NCBI GenBank assembly: GCA_934202505.1
Contig: CAKPXW010000021.1
Location: forward strand, 1 to 20,638
DNA: 20,638 nucleotides
Direction: 5' to 3'
Origin: an uncultured Bacilli bacterium
Lineage (GTDB): Bacteria; Bacillota_I; Bacilli_A; RFN20; CAG-631
A program made the translations under genes and the position numbers. Below are positions 14,080 through 20,638 of this stretch, piece after piece; positions within the stretch are counted from its first letter, which is position 1; each line of letters begins with the position of its first letter. The notes under the pieces were generated by a model that saw only the letters and a program-made list of their open reading frames with translations, was not told the origin of the DNA and ran no database searches.

Positions 14080-15147
14080 ATGTTTAACATTTTTGACTAT
14101 TTGTCATGGCGTAGTGACATTGATTTTAAAACTATGCCCTTAAACGAAATTGATGGAGTAATCTTTGCATCTCTTTCATTACTTGACTTATCTGAGTTTG
14201 CTCCAATTTATCCAAGCAAAAAGAAAAAGACATTTCAAAACATTTTTAAAGATATGTTTACAAAATATAAAAATGAAGACATTCATTTAGGTATGATTGT
14301 TCCCCATGCTATTGTAGATCTTGCAGAAAAAAGTATGAACACAATTAGGTTTAAAGATGTAGAAATTTCTAATTATATCAACCTAATTGATAATGATAAA
14401 ATGATGCAATTTTCAGCAATATGCTTTCATTTTCAAGATAAAATTGTCATTTCCTATTGTGGAACTGATGATACATTAATAGGATGGCAAGAAAACTTAA
14501 ATCTAATTTCACACTTTCCTGTTCCAGCCGAACAAAAAGCTGTTGAATATTTAGAAAATATTGCTAGTACTTATCCAAATAAAAAAATATATTTAGTAGG
14601 TCATTCAAAAGGTGGAAATCTATCAACTTATGCAGGTATATATGCAAGCAAAGAAATTCAAGATAGAATTATAACTATTTATAATTATGATGGTCCTGGT
14701 TTTATTATGGAAATCGACAATGAAAAATTTTTAAATGTAAAAAATAAGATATATCGAATAATTCCAGATTTTTCTATTATTGGAAGACTACTAAATGAAT
14801 ATTGTGGAACTTTAAAAGTAATTAAATCTACCAATTATGGTATTTATCAACACGATCCTTTTTCTTGGGACTTACTTCAAACCTCATTTGTCGAAGCTGA
14901 AGCTGAAAAAGGAGCAATTAAGATTGAAAAAGGAATCTTACAGATGATTAATCGCTTATCTGATGATGAAAAAAGTTCACTATGTGATAATCTTTACACT
15001 TTTATAACTAACACTAAAAAACAAACTCTTACTGAATGTGCTAATAATAAAATAGCCATTTTAAGAGTAATTAAAGATATGAAACTTAAAAATGCATTAA
15101 TTTTTAGTGAATTAATTTTACTAATTTGGAAAAATGGAGGAATTTAA
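14080..15147 (+). CDS. Mbeg1-like (DUF2974) alpha/beta hydrolase
   Basis: Lipase-like alpha/beta hydrolase of the Mbeg1/DUF2974 family, common in gut Firmicutes, substrate unknown. 355 residues from ATG 14080. The family start FNIFDYLSWRSD fits this ATG, and AAGGTGG (14065-14071) sits eight bases ahead; in-frame GTG codons at 14068 and 14071 overlap the ribosome binding site and are rejected. The nucleophile elbow is GHSKG (Ser176), preceded by a VISYCGTDD strand; likely partners are Asp204 in YNYDGPGF and His258 in YGIYQHDP. No signal peptide or membrane segment, so it is cytoplasmic. It has its own promoter and ends in a bidirectional terminator shared with the convergent gene. Confidence 0.85.
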   Translation: MFNIFDYLSWRSDIDFKTMPLNEIDGVIFASLSLLDLSEFAPIYPSKKKKTFQNIFKDMFTKYKNEDIHLGMIVPHAIVDLAEKSMNTIRFKDVEISNYINLIDNDKMMQFSAICFHFQDKIVISYCGTDDTLIGWQENLNLISHFPVPAEQKAVEYLENIASTYPNKKIYLVGHSKGGNLSTYAGIYASKEIQDRIITIYNYDGPGFIMEIDNEKFLNVKNKIYRIIPDFSIIGRLLNEYCGTLKVIKSTNYGIYQHDPFSWDLLQTSFVEAEAEKGAIKIEKGILQMINRLSDDEKSSLCDNLYTFITNTKKQTLTECANNKIAILRVIKDMKLKNALIFSELILLIWKNGGI

Positions 15148-15178
15148 AAAAGGAATAAACAACATTCCTTTTTTAAAT
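15142..15178. terminator. Bidirectional intrinsic terminator between convergent genes
   Basis: A 15-base-pair perfect inverted repeat, ATTTAAAAAAGGAAT (15142-15156) against ATTCCTTTTTTAAAT (15164-15178), with a 7-base loop. T runs exist on both strands, so it serves both the hydrolase (plus) and the phosphodiesterase (minus). It includes the plus-strand stop codon and touches the minus-strand one. Confidence 0.85.
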
Positions 15179-15891
15179 TATTCAATTGTTTTTAAGGCGT
15201 TTGAAGTAATGTAATCTACACCCCATGATGCATACTTTTGAGCTATTTCTAAACTATCAACTGTCCAAACATTTACTTCAACATTATTTTTATGACAAAG
15301 ATCAATGCCTTCTTTATCAATTGTTGGATAATTAACATCCAAACCAAGATTATACTTAATTAAAGTTTCAAGATGTTTTTCTTCATATTTACATAATAGC
15401 CATTGAGCTTTTATTTTTTTATTTAATTCTCTTACTAAAATTAAATCTTCAAGATAAAAAGAAATAATAACCATATTATCAAGCATACCTTCATTTTCAA
15501 TAATTGATAATATTTCTTCGACTTGTTTTTTAGTAAAAAGTTGTTTTAATTCAAGAACACCAACTTTATTATATTTTTTACAAATTTTAATATAATCAAT
15601 AAGTTCTGGTATTACTAAATCTCTTCTTAAAGATGTAGAATCTAAATCAGGAATTACTACTCTTGAAACTTCTACAAATGTTGATTTCTCTACATCAATA
15701 CATGTCTTATCATTGCAAACTCTATTTGTTGTTTCATCATGAATAATTACATAATGTCCATCTGCAGTTACATGAACATCAGTTTCAATTCCATAAAATT
15801 CAGGTGTTGCTCCTGCAGCAATGAAAGCTGCTATAGTATTTTCTCTTTCATACTTAGAAAAACCTCTATGGGCTATCATTAATGTTTTCAT
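15178..15891 (-). CDS. Glycerophosphodiester phosphodiesterase family protein
   Basis: Hydrolyses glycerophosphodiesters to glycerol-3-phosphate and an alcohol, recycling lipid or teichoic-acid head groups. 237 residues, normal for cytoplasmic bacterial GDPDs. The TIM-barrel signature residues are present: HRG at 8-10, Glu36 and Asp38 in GIETDVH, His51 in VIIHDE, Glu114 in GVLELK, and the closing VNVWTVDS and GVDYITSN. There is no signal peptide. The start has AAGAAGG nine bases upstream. A TATAAT on the minus strand (15925-15920) is a likely -10, with a poor -35. Monocistronic, ending in the terminator shared with the Mbeg1-like gene. Confidence 0.92.
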   Translation of the reverse strand: MKTLMIAHRGFSKYERENTIAAFIAAGATPEFYGIETDVHVTADGHYVIIHDETTNRVCNDKTCIDVEKSTFVEVSRVVIPDLDSTSLRRDLVIPELIDYIKICKKYNKVGVLELKQLFTKKQVEEILSIIENEGMLDNMVIISFYLEDLILVRELNKKIKAQWLLCKYEEKHLETLIKYNLGLDVNYPTIDKEGIDLCHKNNVEVNVWTVDSLEIAQKYASWGVDYITSNALKTIE

Positions 15892-15975
15892 TTTCTTATA
15901 CCTTCTTCCATATTAAATTATTATATAATATAATTATTCTAAATTAAAGATATTTACTTATCTTAAGGGGAAAAA

Positions 15976-16068
15976 ATGTATTCAAAAATATTAAATTCAA
16001 GATATTGTAACATTTCTTTATATATTACTTCTTACTATTTTATTATAGTCTTTTATGCTTTTTTATAA
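15976..16068 (+). CDS. Possible 30-residue hydrophobic peptide
   Basis: ATG 15976 to TAA 16066-16068, preceded by AAGGGG at five-base spacing, a better ribosome binding site than chance would usually give here. The peptide has a short basic start (MYSKILNSR) and a hydrophobic, aromatic C-terminal half (ITSYYFIIVFYAFL). A hairpin with six T lies 35 bases downstream. It could be a small membrane peptide, but such ORFs arise by chance in DNA this AT-rich. No family is recognised. Confidence 0.25.
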   Translation: MYSKILNSRYCNISLYITSYYFIIVFYAFL

Positions 16069-16102
16069 GTTTTATTTATAGTGCTAACGCTATGAAAATA
16101 GA

Positions 16103-16128
16103 TTTAGTATATTTACTAAACATTTTTT
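16103..16128 (+). terminator. Possible weak intrinsic terminator
   Basis: TTTAGTA (16103-16109) pairs with TACTAAA (16114-16120) across a 4-base loop, followed by CA and six T. The stem is AT-rich and weak. It would close a short plus-strand transcript carrying the 30-residue ORF. Confidence 0.35.
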
Positions 16129-16349
16129 CTTTCAACTATATTCCTCTTTAAAAAAATTTTCATATTACTCTTCACTAAAGTTTTTACATTTTTTTCTTTT
16201 TGTTATATTTTAATAAATATTATTTACTATCTAATTTTAAACCAAAAGCAGAAAAAATAATTAATAAATAATTCTACTGTTAAAAAAAATAAATATTTTA
16301 AAATAATTTTTAATTTTATTTCGTTATAGTTATTGAAAGGATAAAGAAT

Positions 16350-16886
16350 ATGGCCAATGATAAAAGAATTATTAAAGAACTAAAACTTCATAAATCGAGT
16401 GCTTTTCTCAATATCTACGAAAAATACAAAAATTTAGTATATTATCAAGCATATCTTATTTTAAATAACAAAGAAGATGCTGAAGATATAAGTCAAAACG
16501 TTTTCCTAAAATTTATGAATAATGTGGATAATATGGATAATGACTCTAATATAAAACAATTATTATCTACAATCAGTAAAAATGAAGCGATTGATTTATA
16601 TAGAAAAAAAAGCAAAAATAATACAATAAGTATTGATGATGTCCTAATAAATACCATGGAAAGTAAAGACAATAAGGAAAGTGATATCTATGTTATTTCA
16701 ACACTAAATTATGTCCTTGAAAAAAGTGAAGCACAAATTATGACATTTAAAATTGTATTTGACTATTCGTTTAAAGAAATTGCTGAAGAGTTTAACTTAT
16801 CAATAGGAAAAGTTCAAGCTACCTATTATAGTTGCTTAAAAAAATTAAAAGCTTATTATAAAGGATGTGACAGAAATGAATTATAA
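16350..16886 (+). CDS. ECF-type RNA polymerase sigma factor
   Basis: 178 residues, the usual size of an ECF sigma. Region 2 spans about 22-90, with YEKYKNLVYYQAYLILNN, the DAEDISQNVFLKF segment, and EAIDLYRKKSK. Region 4 spans about 119-170, with FKEIAEEFNLSIGKVQATYYSCLKKLK as the -35-binding HTH. No region 3 or extra C-terminal domain. The ATG follows GAAAGGATAAAGAAT. The last 11 bases overlap the next gene, which encodes a membrane protein with an RsgI-type domain, so the pair forms a sigma/anti-sigma unit. Targets are unknown; autoregulation is usual for the class, but I cannot find a matching ECF promoter upstream. Confidence 0.9.
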   Translation: MANDKRIIKELKLHKSSAFLNIYEKYKNLVYYQAYLILNNKEDAEDISQNVFLKFMNNVDNMDNDSNIKQLLSTISKNEAIDLYRKKSKNNTISIDDVLINTMESKDNKESDIYVISTLNYVLEKSEAQIMTFKIVFDYSFKEIAEEFNLSIGKVQATYYSCLKKLKAYYKGCDRNEL

Positions 16887-18252
16887 GAAAAAATACAAAC
16901 TAGATGTTAGTAAAGTTCTAGAGCACGAAAATAATTATGAAGTTTTAAAAAACAAATTAAATTTAAAAGATGGCCATATTCAAAATAAGGAAAATAATTT
17001 TATGAAAAAGAAAGTTGCTATTATATCTGCATGTGCTTGTGTAGCTCTTGTAGTTGGTGTTACCACAGTTGTTGCTACCAATTTATCAAAAGACAAAGAA
17101 GTTCCAGTAACTTCGTTAGTTAAAATGGATTTAAACCCATCAGTAAGTTTTTTAGTTGATAAAAACAATAAAGTTGTTTCTGTAAAAGGTGAAAATAACG
17201 AAGGAAAAATGATTATCGCTGGTGAAGAAATTGAAGGTAAAGATTTAGATAAAGCGATTGAAATCGTTTTAACAATTGAAAATGAAACAGGTTATTTAGT
17301 ATCAGGGAATGCTAGAATCGATGACAATAATCTATCATTTTCTATCACAACTGATAATGAAAAAATAAAAGATAGTCTTAAAAAGAGTATTGATGCAACT
17401 GTTAATGATGTTTGCGATAAACTAAATGTACAAGAAACAATTTCCTATATTGAAGAAATAAGTAGAGCTAATTTAGAAGAAATTGCTTTAAAATGTGACC
17501 CAACATTAACAAAAGAAGATGTTCAAAACATGTCATATGAACAATTATTCAATGTTATTAAAATCTATAATATTGAAACAGCTATGCTTTATAGTGAAGA
17601 ACTTGAGGAATTGTATACACAAGTAAAAGAATACAATATTAAATTTGCTGAAAGTGAATATACTAAAGATGTAATTTCTGCTATGGGCAACACTTATGCT
17701 TTATTAATGAAAGGCTATGATATATTACTTTCTTCCTTACAAGATTCTATCGATTATTTGAATAATCTTAAGTATGAAAGTTTTGTAAGTGAAACAAGTG
17801 CTTATCAAAAAACTATAGCAAAATATGAAAGTGCTAAAAAAGATTTACTTGTTTATAAAAATCAATTAGCTACTGCTGATGTTGAAAATAAAGATTTACA
17901 AGAATCACTTATAAAACTATTAGATGCTCAAATAGAATTTGTAGATGGAATTCAAACTTCTATAAATGAAGCTGCTGATTTTTCAAATGCCTTAATTGAT
18001 AAAGCAATTGCAAAAATAGATGAATATATGAAAGAACTTGAAGACTATAAAGAAAAATATTTTTTAAGTCAAGAAGACATTGAAGCAAAATTAACACAAA
18101 GTGCCAAAGATTTAGAAAATACTATTAATACTACAAAGGATAATGCATTTAAAAACTTTGAAGAAAAATATGGTGATGACATTAAAAATTGTCAAGAAAA
18201 AGTACTTGCTTATAAACAAGAATTAAAAGATTCTTTAAAAAATAAAGCTTAA
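16876..18252 (+). CDS. RsgI-like transmembrane anti-sigma/sensor with long helical extracellular tail
   Basis: 458 residues from ATG 16876, chosen because AAAGGA lies ten bases upstream; an in-frame GTG at 16867 sits on top of that site. Cytoplasmic part about 45 residues, membrane segment 46-68, then an extracellular domain about 76-150 with VTSLVKMDLNPSVSFLVDKN and VVSVKGENNEGK, the pattern of the RsgI middle domain, known to cleave itself in SigI/RsgI systems. Residues about 190-458 are charged and helical with heptad-like spacing, a probable coiled coil, instead of the carbohydrate-binding or hydrolase modules of clostridial RsgI. The overlap with the sigma gene supports the anti-sigma role. 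No zinc-binding His-Cys motif is seen in the short cytoplasmic part. Terminator 13 bases after the stop. Confidence 0.78.
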   Translation: MNYKKKYKLDVSKVLEHENNYEVLKNKLNLKDGHIQNKENNFMKKKVAIISACACVALVVGVTTVVATNLSKDKEVPVTSLVKMDLNPSVSFLVDKNNKVVSVKGENNEGKMIIAGEEIEGKDLDKAIEIVLTIENETGYLVSGNARIDDNNLSFSITTDNEKIKDSLKKSIDATVNDVCDKLNVQETISYIEEISRANLEEIALKCDPTLTKEDVQNMSYEQLFNVIKIYNIETAMLYSEELEELYTQVKEYNIKFAESEYTKDVISAMGNTYALLMKGYDILLSSLQDSIDYLNNLKYESFVSETSAYQKTIAKYESAKKDLLVYKNQLATADVENKDLQESLIKLLDAQIEFVDGIQTSINEAADFSNALIDKAIAKIDEYMKELEDYKEKYFLSQEDIEAKLTQSAKDLENTINTTKDNAFKNFEEKYGDDIKNCQEKVLAYKQELKDSLKNKA

Positions 18253-18265
18253 CTAAAATCAAATG

Positions 18266-18292
18266 AAAAAGTAGACATAGTCTACTTTTTTT
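18266..18292. terminator. Intrinsic terminator, probably bidirectional
   Basis: AAAAAGTAGAC (18266-18276) pairs with GTCTACTTTTT (18280-18290) across a 3-base loop, with seven T at 18286-18292. The five A at 18266-18270 give a shorter T run on the minus strand, so it may also end the convergent transporter transcript, whose stop is at 18301. Confidence 0.85.
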
Positions 18293-18300
18293 GTAATTAC

Positions 18301-19635
18301 TTATTCTTTTTTTATTCTTTTTTTATAAATTTTATTAACAAAATATAAAGGAATTATAGAAATAGCAATAATTATCGCTCCTGCAATAAATAAAACATGA
18401 TTGGGAGCCTTACCAATTACTTCTCCATACCCATAATCCATTCTAGTTTCTTTGCCAAATAATTTAATTAACCCATTAGATATTAATGAGCCAAATATCA
18501 TTGGTATTAAAACAAAGAAAATAATTTTTATTCCTTCAAATTTTCCCCTTTGATCTTCAGGATACAATTCTTTTGCCCAAACCATAATAACTTGCATAAA
18601 TAAAATATATCCTACTCCTACTATAATCATTCCGATTAATAAAGGAACATTTGTTAAAGAGAATACTTTACTACCGTCAAAAAAATTGTTAAACGATAAT
18701 ATTGTTAAAAATACTAAGCCAATGACTTCTAAAAGTATTGATGTTAGTACCAATTTTGGAGCGATATTTTTATTTAACAATTTACCAAAAAATAAGCATA
18801 TAATAACAGCTATCATTAAACCAATACCTTCAATAATTCCAAATTCTGATTCATTAAAATTATAATTGTAAATAAATAAATTACCGATATGTGAAAAGAA
18901 GCAATTAAAGCCTATAAAATAAATAGATAAAGTTATAAATACTAACACTAATTCATTATTAGTAATAAATTCTTTAAAATTAAAACTTGAAAAAAACTGT
19001 TTCCAAAAACTTCCTTCTTTATGAATTTTAATATTTTTTTCATCTTGCATTGTAAAAATACATAAAACACCAATTAAACTAACTACTCCACCCATTATTG
19101 CAAAGAAATAATGATATCCTAAAGAGGTTATTATGACTCCTCCTAATAATGTTCCAATAATTGTCCCGATTATTGGCATTATGGCAATACTTGTTCCAAT
19201 AAATCCTTTATTTTCATCATTTAATAAATCTGTTGTCCACGCAGAATATGCACAATCATTTCCCATAGAGCCAAAAAAAGACATTATACAATCCGCAAGT
19301 ACTACCATTGTAAAAACAAACCATAATGGAGAAAATCCTTTTAAAGCATCCGTTATTCCAAATAGAAAAGTTGTAATTCCCCAAATTATATAGCCTATAC
19401 ACAAAAATGGCTTTCTTTTACCAATTCTATCTGAAAACGTGCCAAATAAAAATGTAGAAAATGCAGTAGATATCGCAGAAAAAATTAACATGCATGTCAC
19501 AATTTCAGGATATGGTCCAATATTAGCATAGACATATGTATTAAACCATTGATTTTCCATATTCCAACAAAGTTGACCAGCAAATCCTAAAACTAAAATT
19601 AAAATAATGTTTTTTACTGATAATGATTTTTTCAT
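18301..19635 (-). CDS. MFS transporter, GPH/sugar-symporter-like
   Basis: Polytopic inner-membrane transporter of 444 residues with about 12 hydrophobic segments. The MFS loop 2-3 motif is clear (GTFSDRIGKRKPF at about 65-77), and AYSAWTTDLLNDENKG (about 129-144) resembles the second conserved loop of glycoside/pentoside/hexuronide:cation symporters and related sugar carriers. A second motif copy is at the half repeat (MVWAKELYPEDQRGKFEGIK). Substrate is not deducible; a sugar or glycoside is the family-based guess. The start follows GAGGAAATTATTAT. No enzyme gene lies in the same transcript; it is divergent from a membrane glycosyltransferase-like gene. Confidence 0.85.
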   Translation of the reverse strand: MKKSLSVKNIILILVLGFAGQLCWNMENQWFNTYVYANIGPYPEIVTCMLIFSAISTAFSTFLFGTFSDRIGKRKPFLCIGYIIWGITTFLFGITDALKGFSPLWFVFTMVVLADCIMSFFGSMGNDCAYSAWTTDLLNDENKGFIGTSIAIMPIIGTIIGTLLGGVIITSLGYHYFFAIMGGVVSLIGVLCIFTMQDEKNIKIHKEGSFWKQFFSSFNFKEFITNNELVLVFITLSIYFIGFNCFFSHIGNLFIYNYNFNESEFGIIEGIGLMIAVIICLFFGKLLNKNIAPKLVLTSILLEVIGLVFLTILSFNNFFDGSKVFSLTNVPLLIGMIIVGVGYILFMQVIMVWAKELYPEDQRGKFEGIKIIFFVLIPMIFGSLISNGLIKLFGKETRMDYGYGEVIGKAPNHVLFIAGAIIIAISIIPLYFVNKIYKKRIKKE

Positions 19636-19658
19636 ATAATAATTTCCTCTTTTTTTAT

Positions 19659-19667
19659 ATTATAGCA
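19659..19667 (-). promoter_or_regulatory. Extended -10 promoter of the MFS transporter gene
   Basis: On the minus strand TGCTATAAT (19667-19659) is a perfect extended -10, 23 bases before the ATG. The -35 region at 17 bases reads TATAAA, a poor match. Confidence 0.55.
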
Positions 19668-19730
19668 AATTAACTTCTTTTTTTATATAAATAATGCTAA
19701 AATAATATCTAAATGGAGGAAAAATGGTGT

Positions 19731-20638
19731 ATGAAATATCTTATCTATTTTATATTTCTTTCATTAATAATTGGTTTTTTATTTTATCTTAATTCTAAAA
19801 AAAAGAAAAAATTTGATAAGGAATTTTATTTTCCTTTAATATTAAATACTTTTATAAGTTTAGCAATATATTTGCCTATATTAATTATTTTCAAAATGAA
19901 TATAGTTGATAGTTTTTTAATTAATTTACTTAGCCTATATATTTCTTTTACCATAAATATTTATCCTTCTATAAAAAAAAGAAGTGTAAAAGAATTTCAC
20001 TTTAGTAGTATATTATTATTAATTATTTATCTACTTGTAATAATTTTATATAATGAAAATAATGATACTTTATATTTTAATTATGTTATGTTTATTACTA
20101 TATCAATTATTTTATTAATACCTTATTTTTATTTTAAAAAGAAACTTTATTCTAAAGAATTAGATTTTCCAAATAAATTTGAATTTTTCATAAAACTTAT
20201 TGGCTTAACTATGCTAGTCTCTTTTCTAGTTGTTTCACTTTTAAAAAGTTCGTATTATTATTTAAAATTCCCTTTAAATTATGATGATTTTATCCTTGCT
20301 AAAAATCCATATGCTTTATTGTTTGAAGGATTTCAAGATGGACATTTATATCTTAAAATAATTCCAGATGAAAGACTTGCTCTTTTAAAAAATCCTTATG
20401 CCGGAAGACCAAGTTATATTAATTATTTGTGGGATTTTGCATATTTTAATAAACATTATTATGTATATTTTGGCGTCGCTCCTGTTTTACTTATTTATTA
20501 TCCTATTTATTTTTTAAGTTTTGGCCATTATATTCCTCAATATGATTTTGTAAATAATATTTGTGCAATTGCTTGTGTTATTTATTCATTACTAGCAATG
20601 TTTAGAGTATATAAACACTTTTCTAAAAAATTTAATCC
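19731..20638 (+). CDS. Polytopic membrane protein, probable GT-C type glycosyltransferase (truncated by window edge)
   Basis: 302 residues visible, open to the right edge. Starts at ATG 19731, with TGGAGG twelve bases upstream; another ATG at 19724 is nearer the site but opens only a 23-codon frame. At least five hydrophobic segments occur before residue 175. Residues about 200-255 then form an extracytoplasmic loop with FQDGHLYLKI, NPYAGRP, YLWDFAYF and YVYFGVAPVLL. This loop pattern (a 'DGH-L' box followed by WD-x-AY and YFGV-x-PVL) recurs in large bacterial membrane proteins annotated as PMT/ArnT-like glycosyltransferases. Such enzymes move sugars from lipid carriers to surface polymers. 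Family call from motif memory; substrate unknown. A TGCTAAAAT (19695-19703) may be its extended -10. Confidence 0.6.
   Translation, partial: MKYLIYFIFLSLIIGFLFYLNSKKKKKFDKEFYFPLILNTFISLAIYLPILIIFKMNIVDSFLINLLSLYISFTINIYPSIKKRSVKEFHFSSILLLIIYLLVIILYNENNDTLYFNYVMFITISIILLIPYFYFKKKLYSKELDFPNKFEFFIKLIGLTMLVSFLVVSLLKSSYYYLKFPLNYDDFILAKNPYALLFEGFQDGHLYLKIIPDERLALLKNPYAGRPSYINYLWDFAYFNKHYYVYFGVAPVLLIYYPIYFLSFGHYIPQYDFVNNICAIACVIYSLLAMFRVYKHFSKKFN

Larger units (their letters stand above)
15892..16349. other. 458-base intergenic region
   Basis: Extremely AT-rich. It holds the start region of the phosphodiesterase gene on the left, a possible plus-strand mini-gene (15976-16068), and a small hairpin with a T run (16103-16128). 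The right half (16130-16340) shows only A and T runs; I find no tRNA-like fold, no clear sigma-A promoter, and no recognisable riboswitch ahead of the sigma-factor gene, although its promoter must be here. Confidence 0.6.

Noticed and set aside
16300..16349. Autoregulatory ECF promoter directly before the sigma gene (CGTT at about 16322)
   Set aside because: No AAC-type -35 element lies 16-17 bases upstream; the match is only four bases in AT-rich DNA.
1..20638. Mycoplasma-type code with TGA as Trp
   Set aside because: All long genes are intact with TGA as stop, Trp is TGG, and the M50 gene ends at TGA.
1..20638. CRISPR arrays, tRNA or rRNA genes, insertion sequences
   Set aside because: No regularly spaced repeats, no cloverleaf-like or conserved rRNA stretches, and no transposase-like frame with terminal inverted repeats were seen by reading; AT-rich runs only.

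Overview
The window is a very AT-rich, gene-dense bacterial chromosome segment that reads with the standard bacterial code. TGA acts as a stop (for example at 14032-14034) and no long ORF needs TGA as Trp, so this is not a code-4 mollicute. The house-keeping set includes a single-chain alpha2-type glycyl-tRNA synthetase directly upstream of dnaG, the usual low-GC Firmicutes order. That set, the strong AGGAGG-type ribosome binding sites and the AT bias together point to the Bacilli/Erysipelotrichales/uncultivated gut 'mollicute-like' part of the Firmicutes. A SpoIVFA/SpoIVFB-like pair hints at a present or former sporulation programme. The taxonomic assignment is inference.

Layout. (1) 1-2223, minus strand: glyQS-dnaG operon (dnaG runs off the left edge) with a good sigma-A promoter at 2249-2277. 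(2) 2439-5313, plus: galE and typA/bipA. (3) 5310-7639, minus: a GH13 alpha-glucosidase preceded by an M15-type D,D-carboxypeptidase-like protein with a peptidoglycan-binding domain. The GH13 stop codon overlaps the typA stop, and its terminator lies antisense inside typA. (4) 7725-7976: a small DUF2188 protein with a strong terminator. (5) 8076-12828, plus: a tightly overlapping operon of eight genes: a possible small HTH regulator, a secreted protein, a pilin-like protein, a TadA/CpaF/VirB11-type ATPase, two TadB/TadC-like membrane platform proteins, another pilin-like protein and a 49-residue Flp-like peptide, followed by a terminator. (6) 12864-14034: a degenerate-M23 membrane protein and an M50 intramembrane protease resembling SpoIVFA/SpoIVFB. 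Their ribosome binding site is built into the upstream terminator hairpin and a possible sigma-E-type promoter overlaps it. (7) 14080-15891: a Mbeg1-like (DUF2974) alpha/beta hydrolase convergent with a glycerophosphodiester phosphodiesterase, sharing a bidirectional terminator. (8) 15892-16349: a long intergenic region with a possible 30-codon hydrophobic mini-gene. (9) 16350-18252: an ECF-type sigma factor overlapping an RsgI-like membrane anti-sigma/sensor with a long helical extracellular tail. (10) 18301-19635, minus: an MFS/GPH-like transporter. (11) 19731-end: a truncated polytopic membrane protein, probably a GT-C-type glycosyltransferase.

The most notable system is the minimal Tad/type IV-pilus-like operon. 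It has the motor and both platform halves, and three small helix-first proteins that start almost directly in their hydrophobic segment with no recognisable prepilin leader. No prepilin peptidase, TadZ or secretin-type component is visible in this window. Next in interest are the terminator-embedded start of the SpoIVF-like pair and the ECF sigma/RsgI-like pair, in which a middle domain known from SigI-type regulators is coupled to an ECF sigma factor and a coiled-coil tail.
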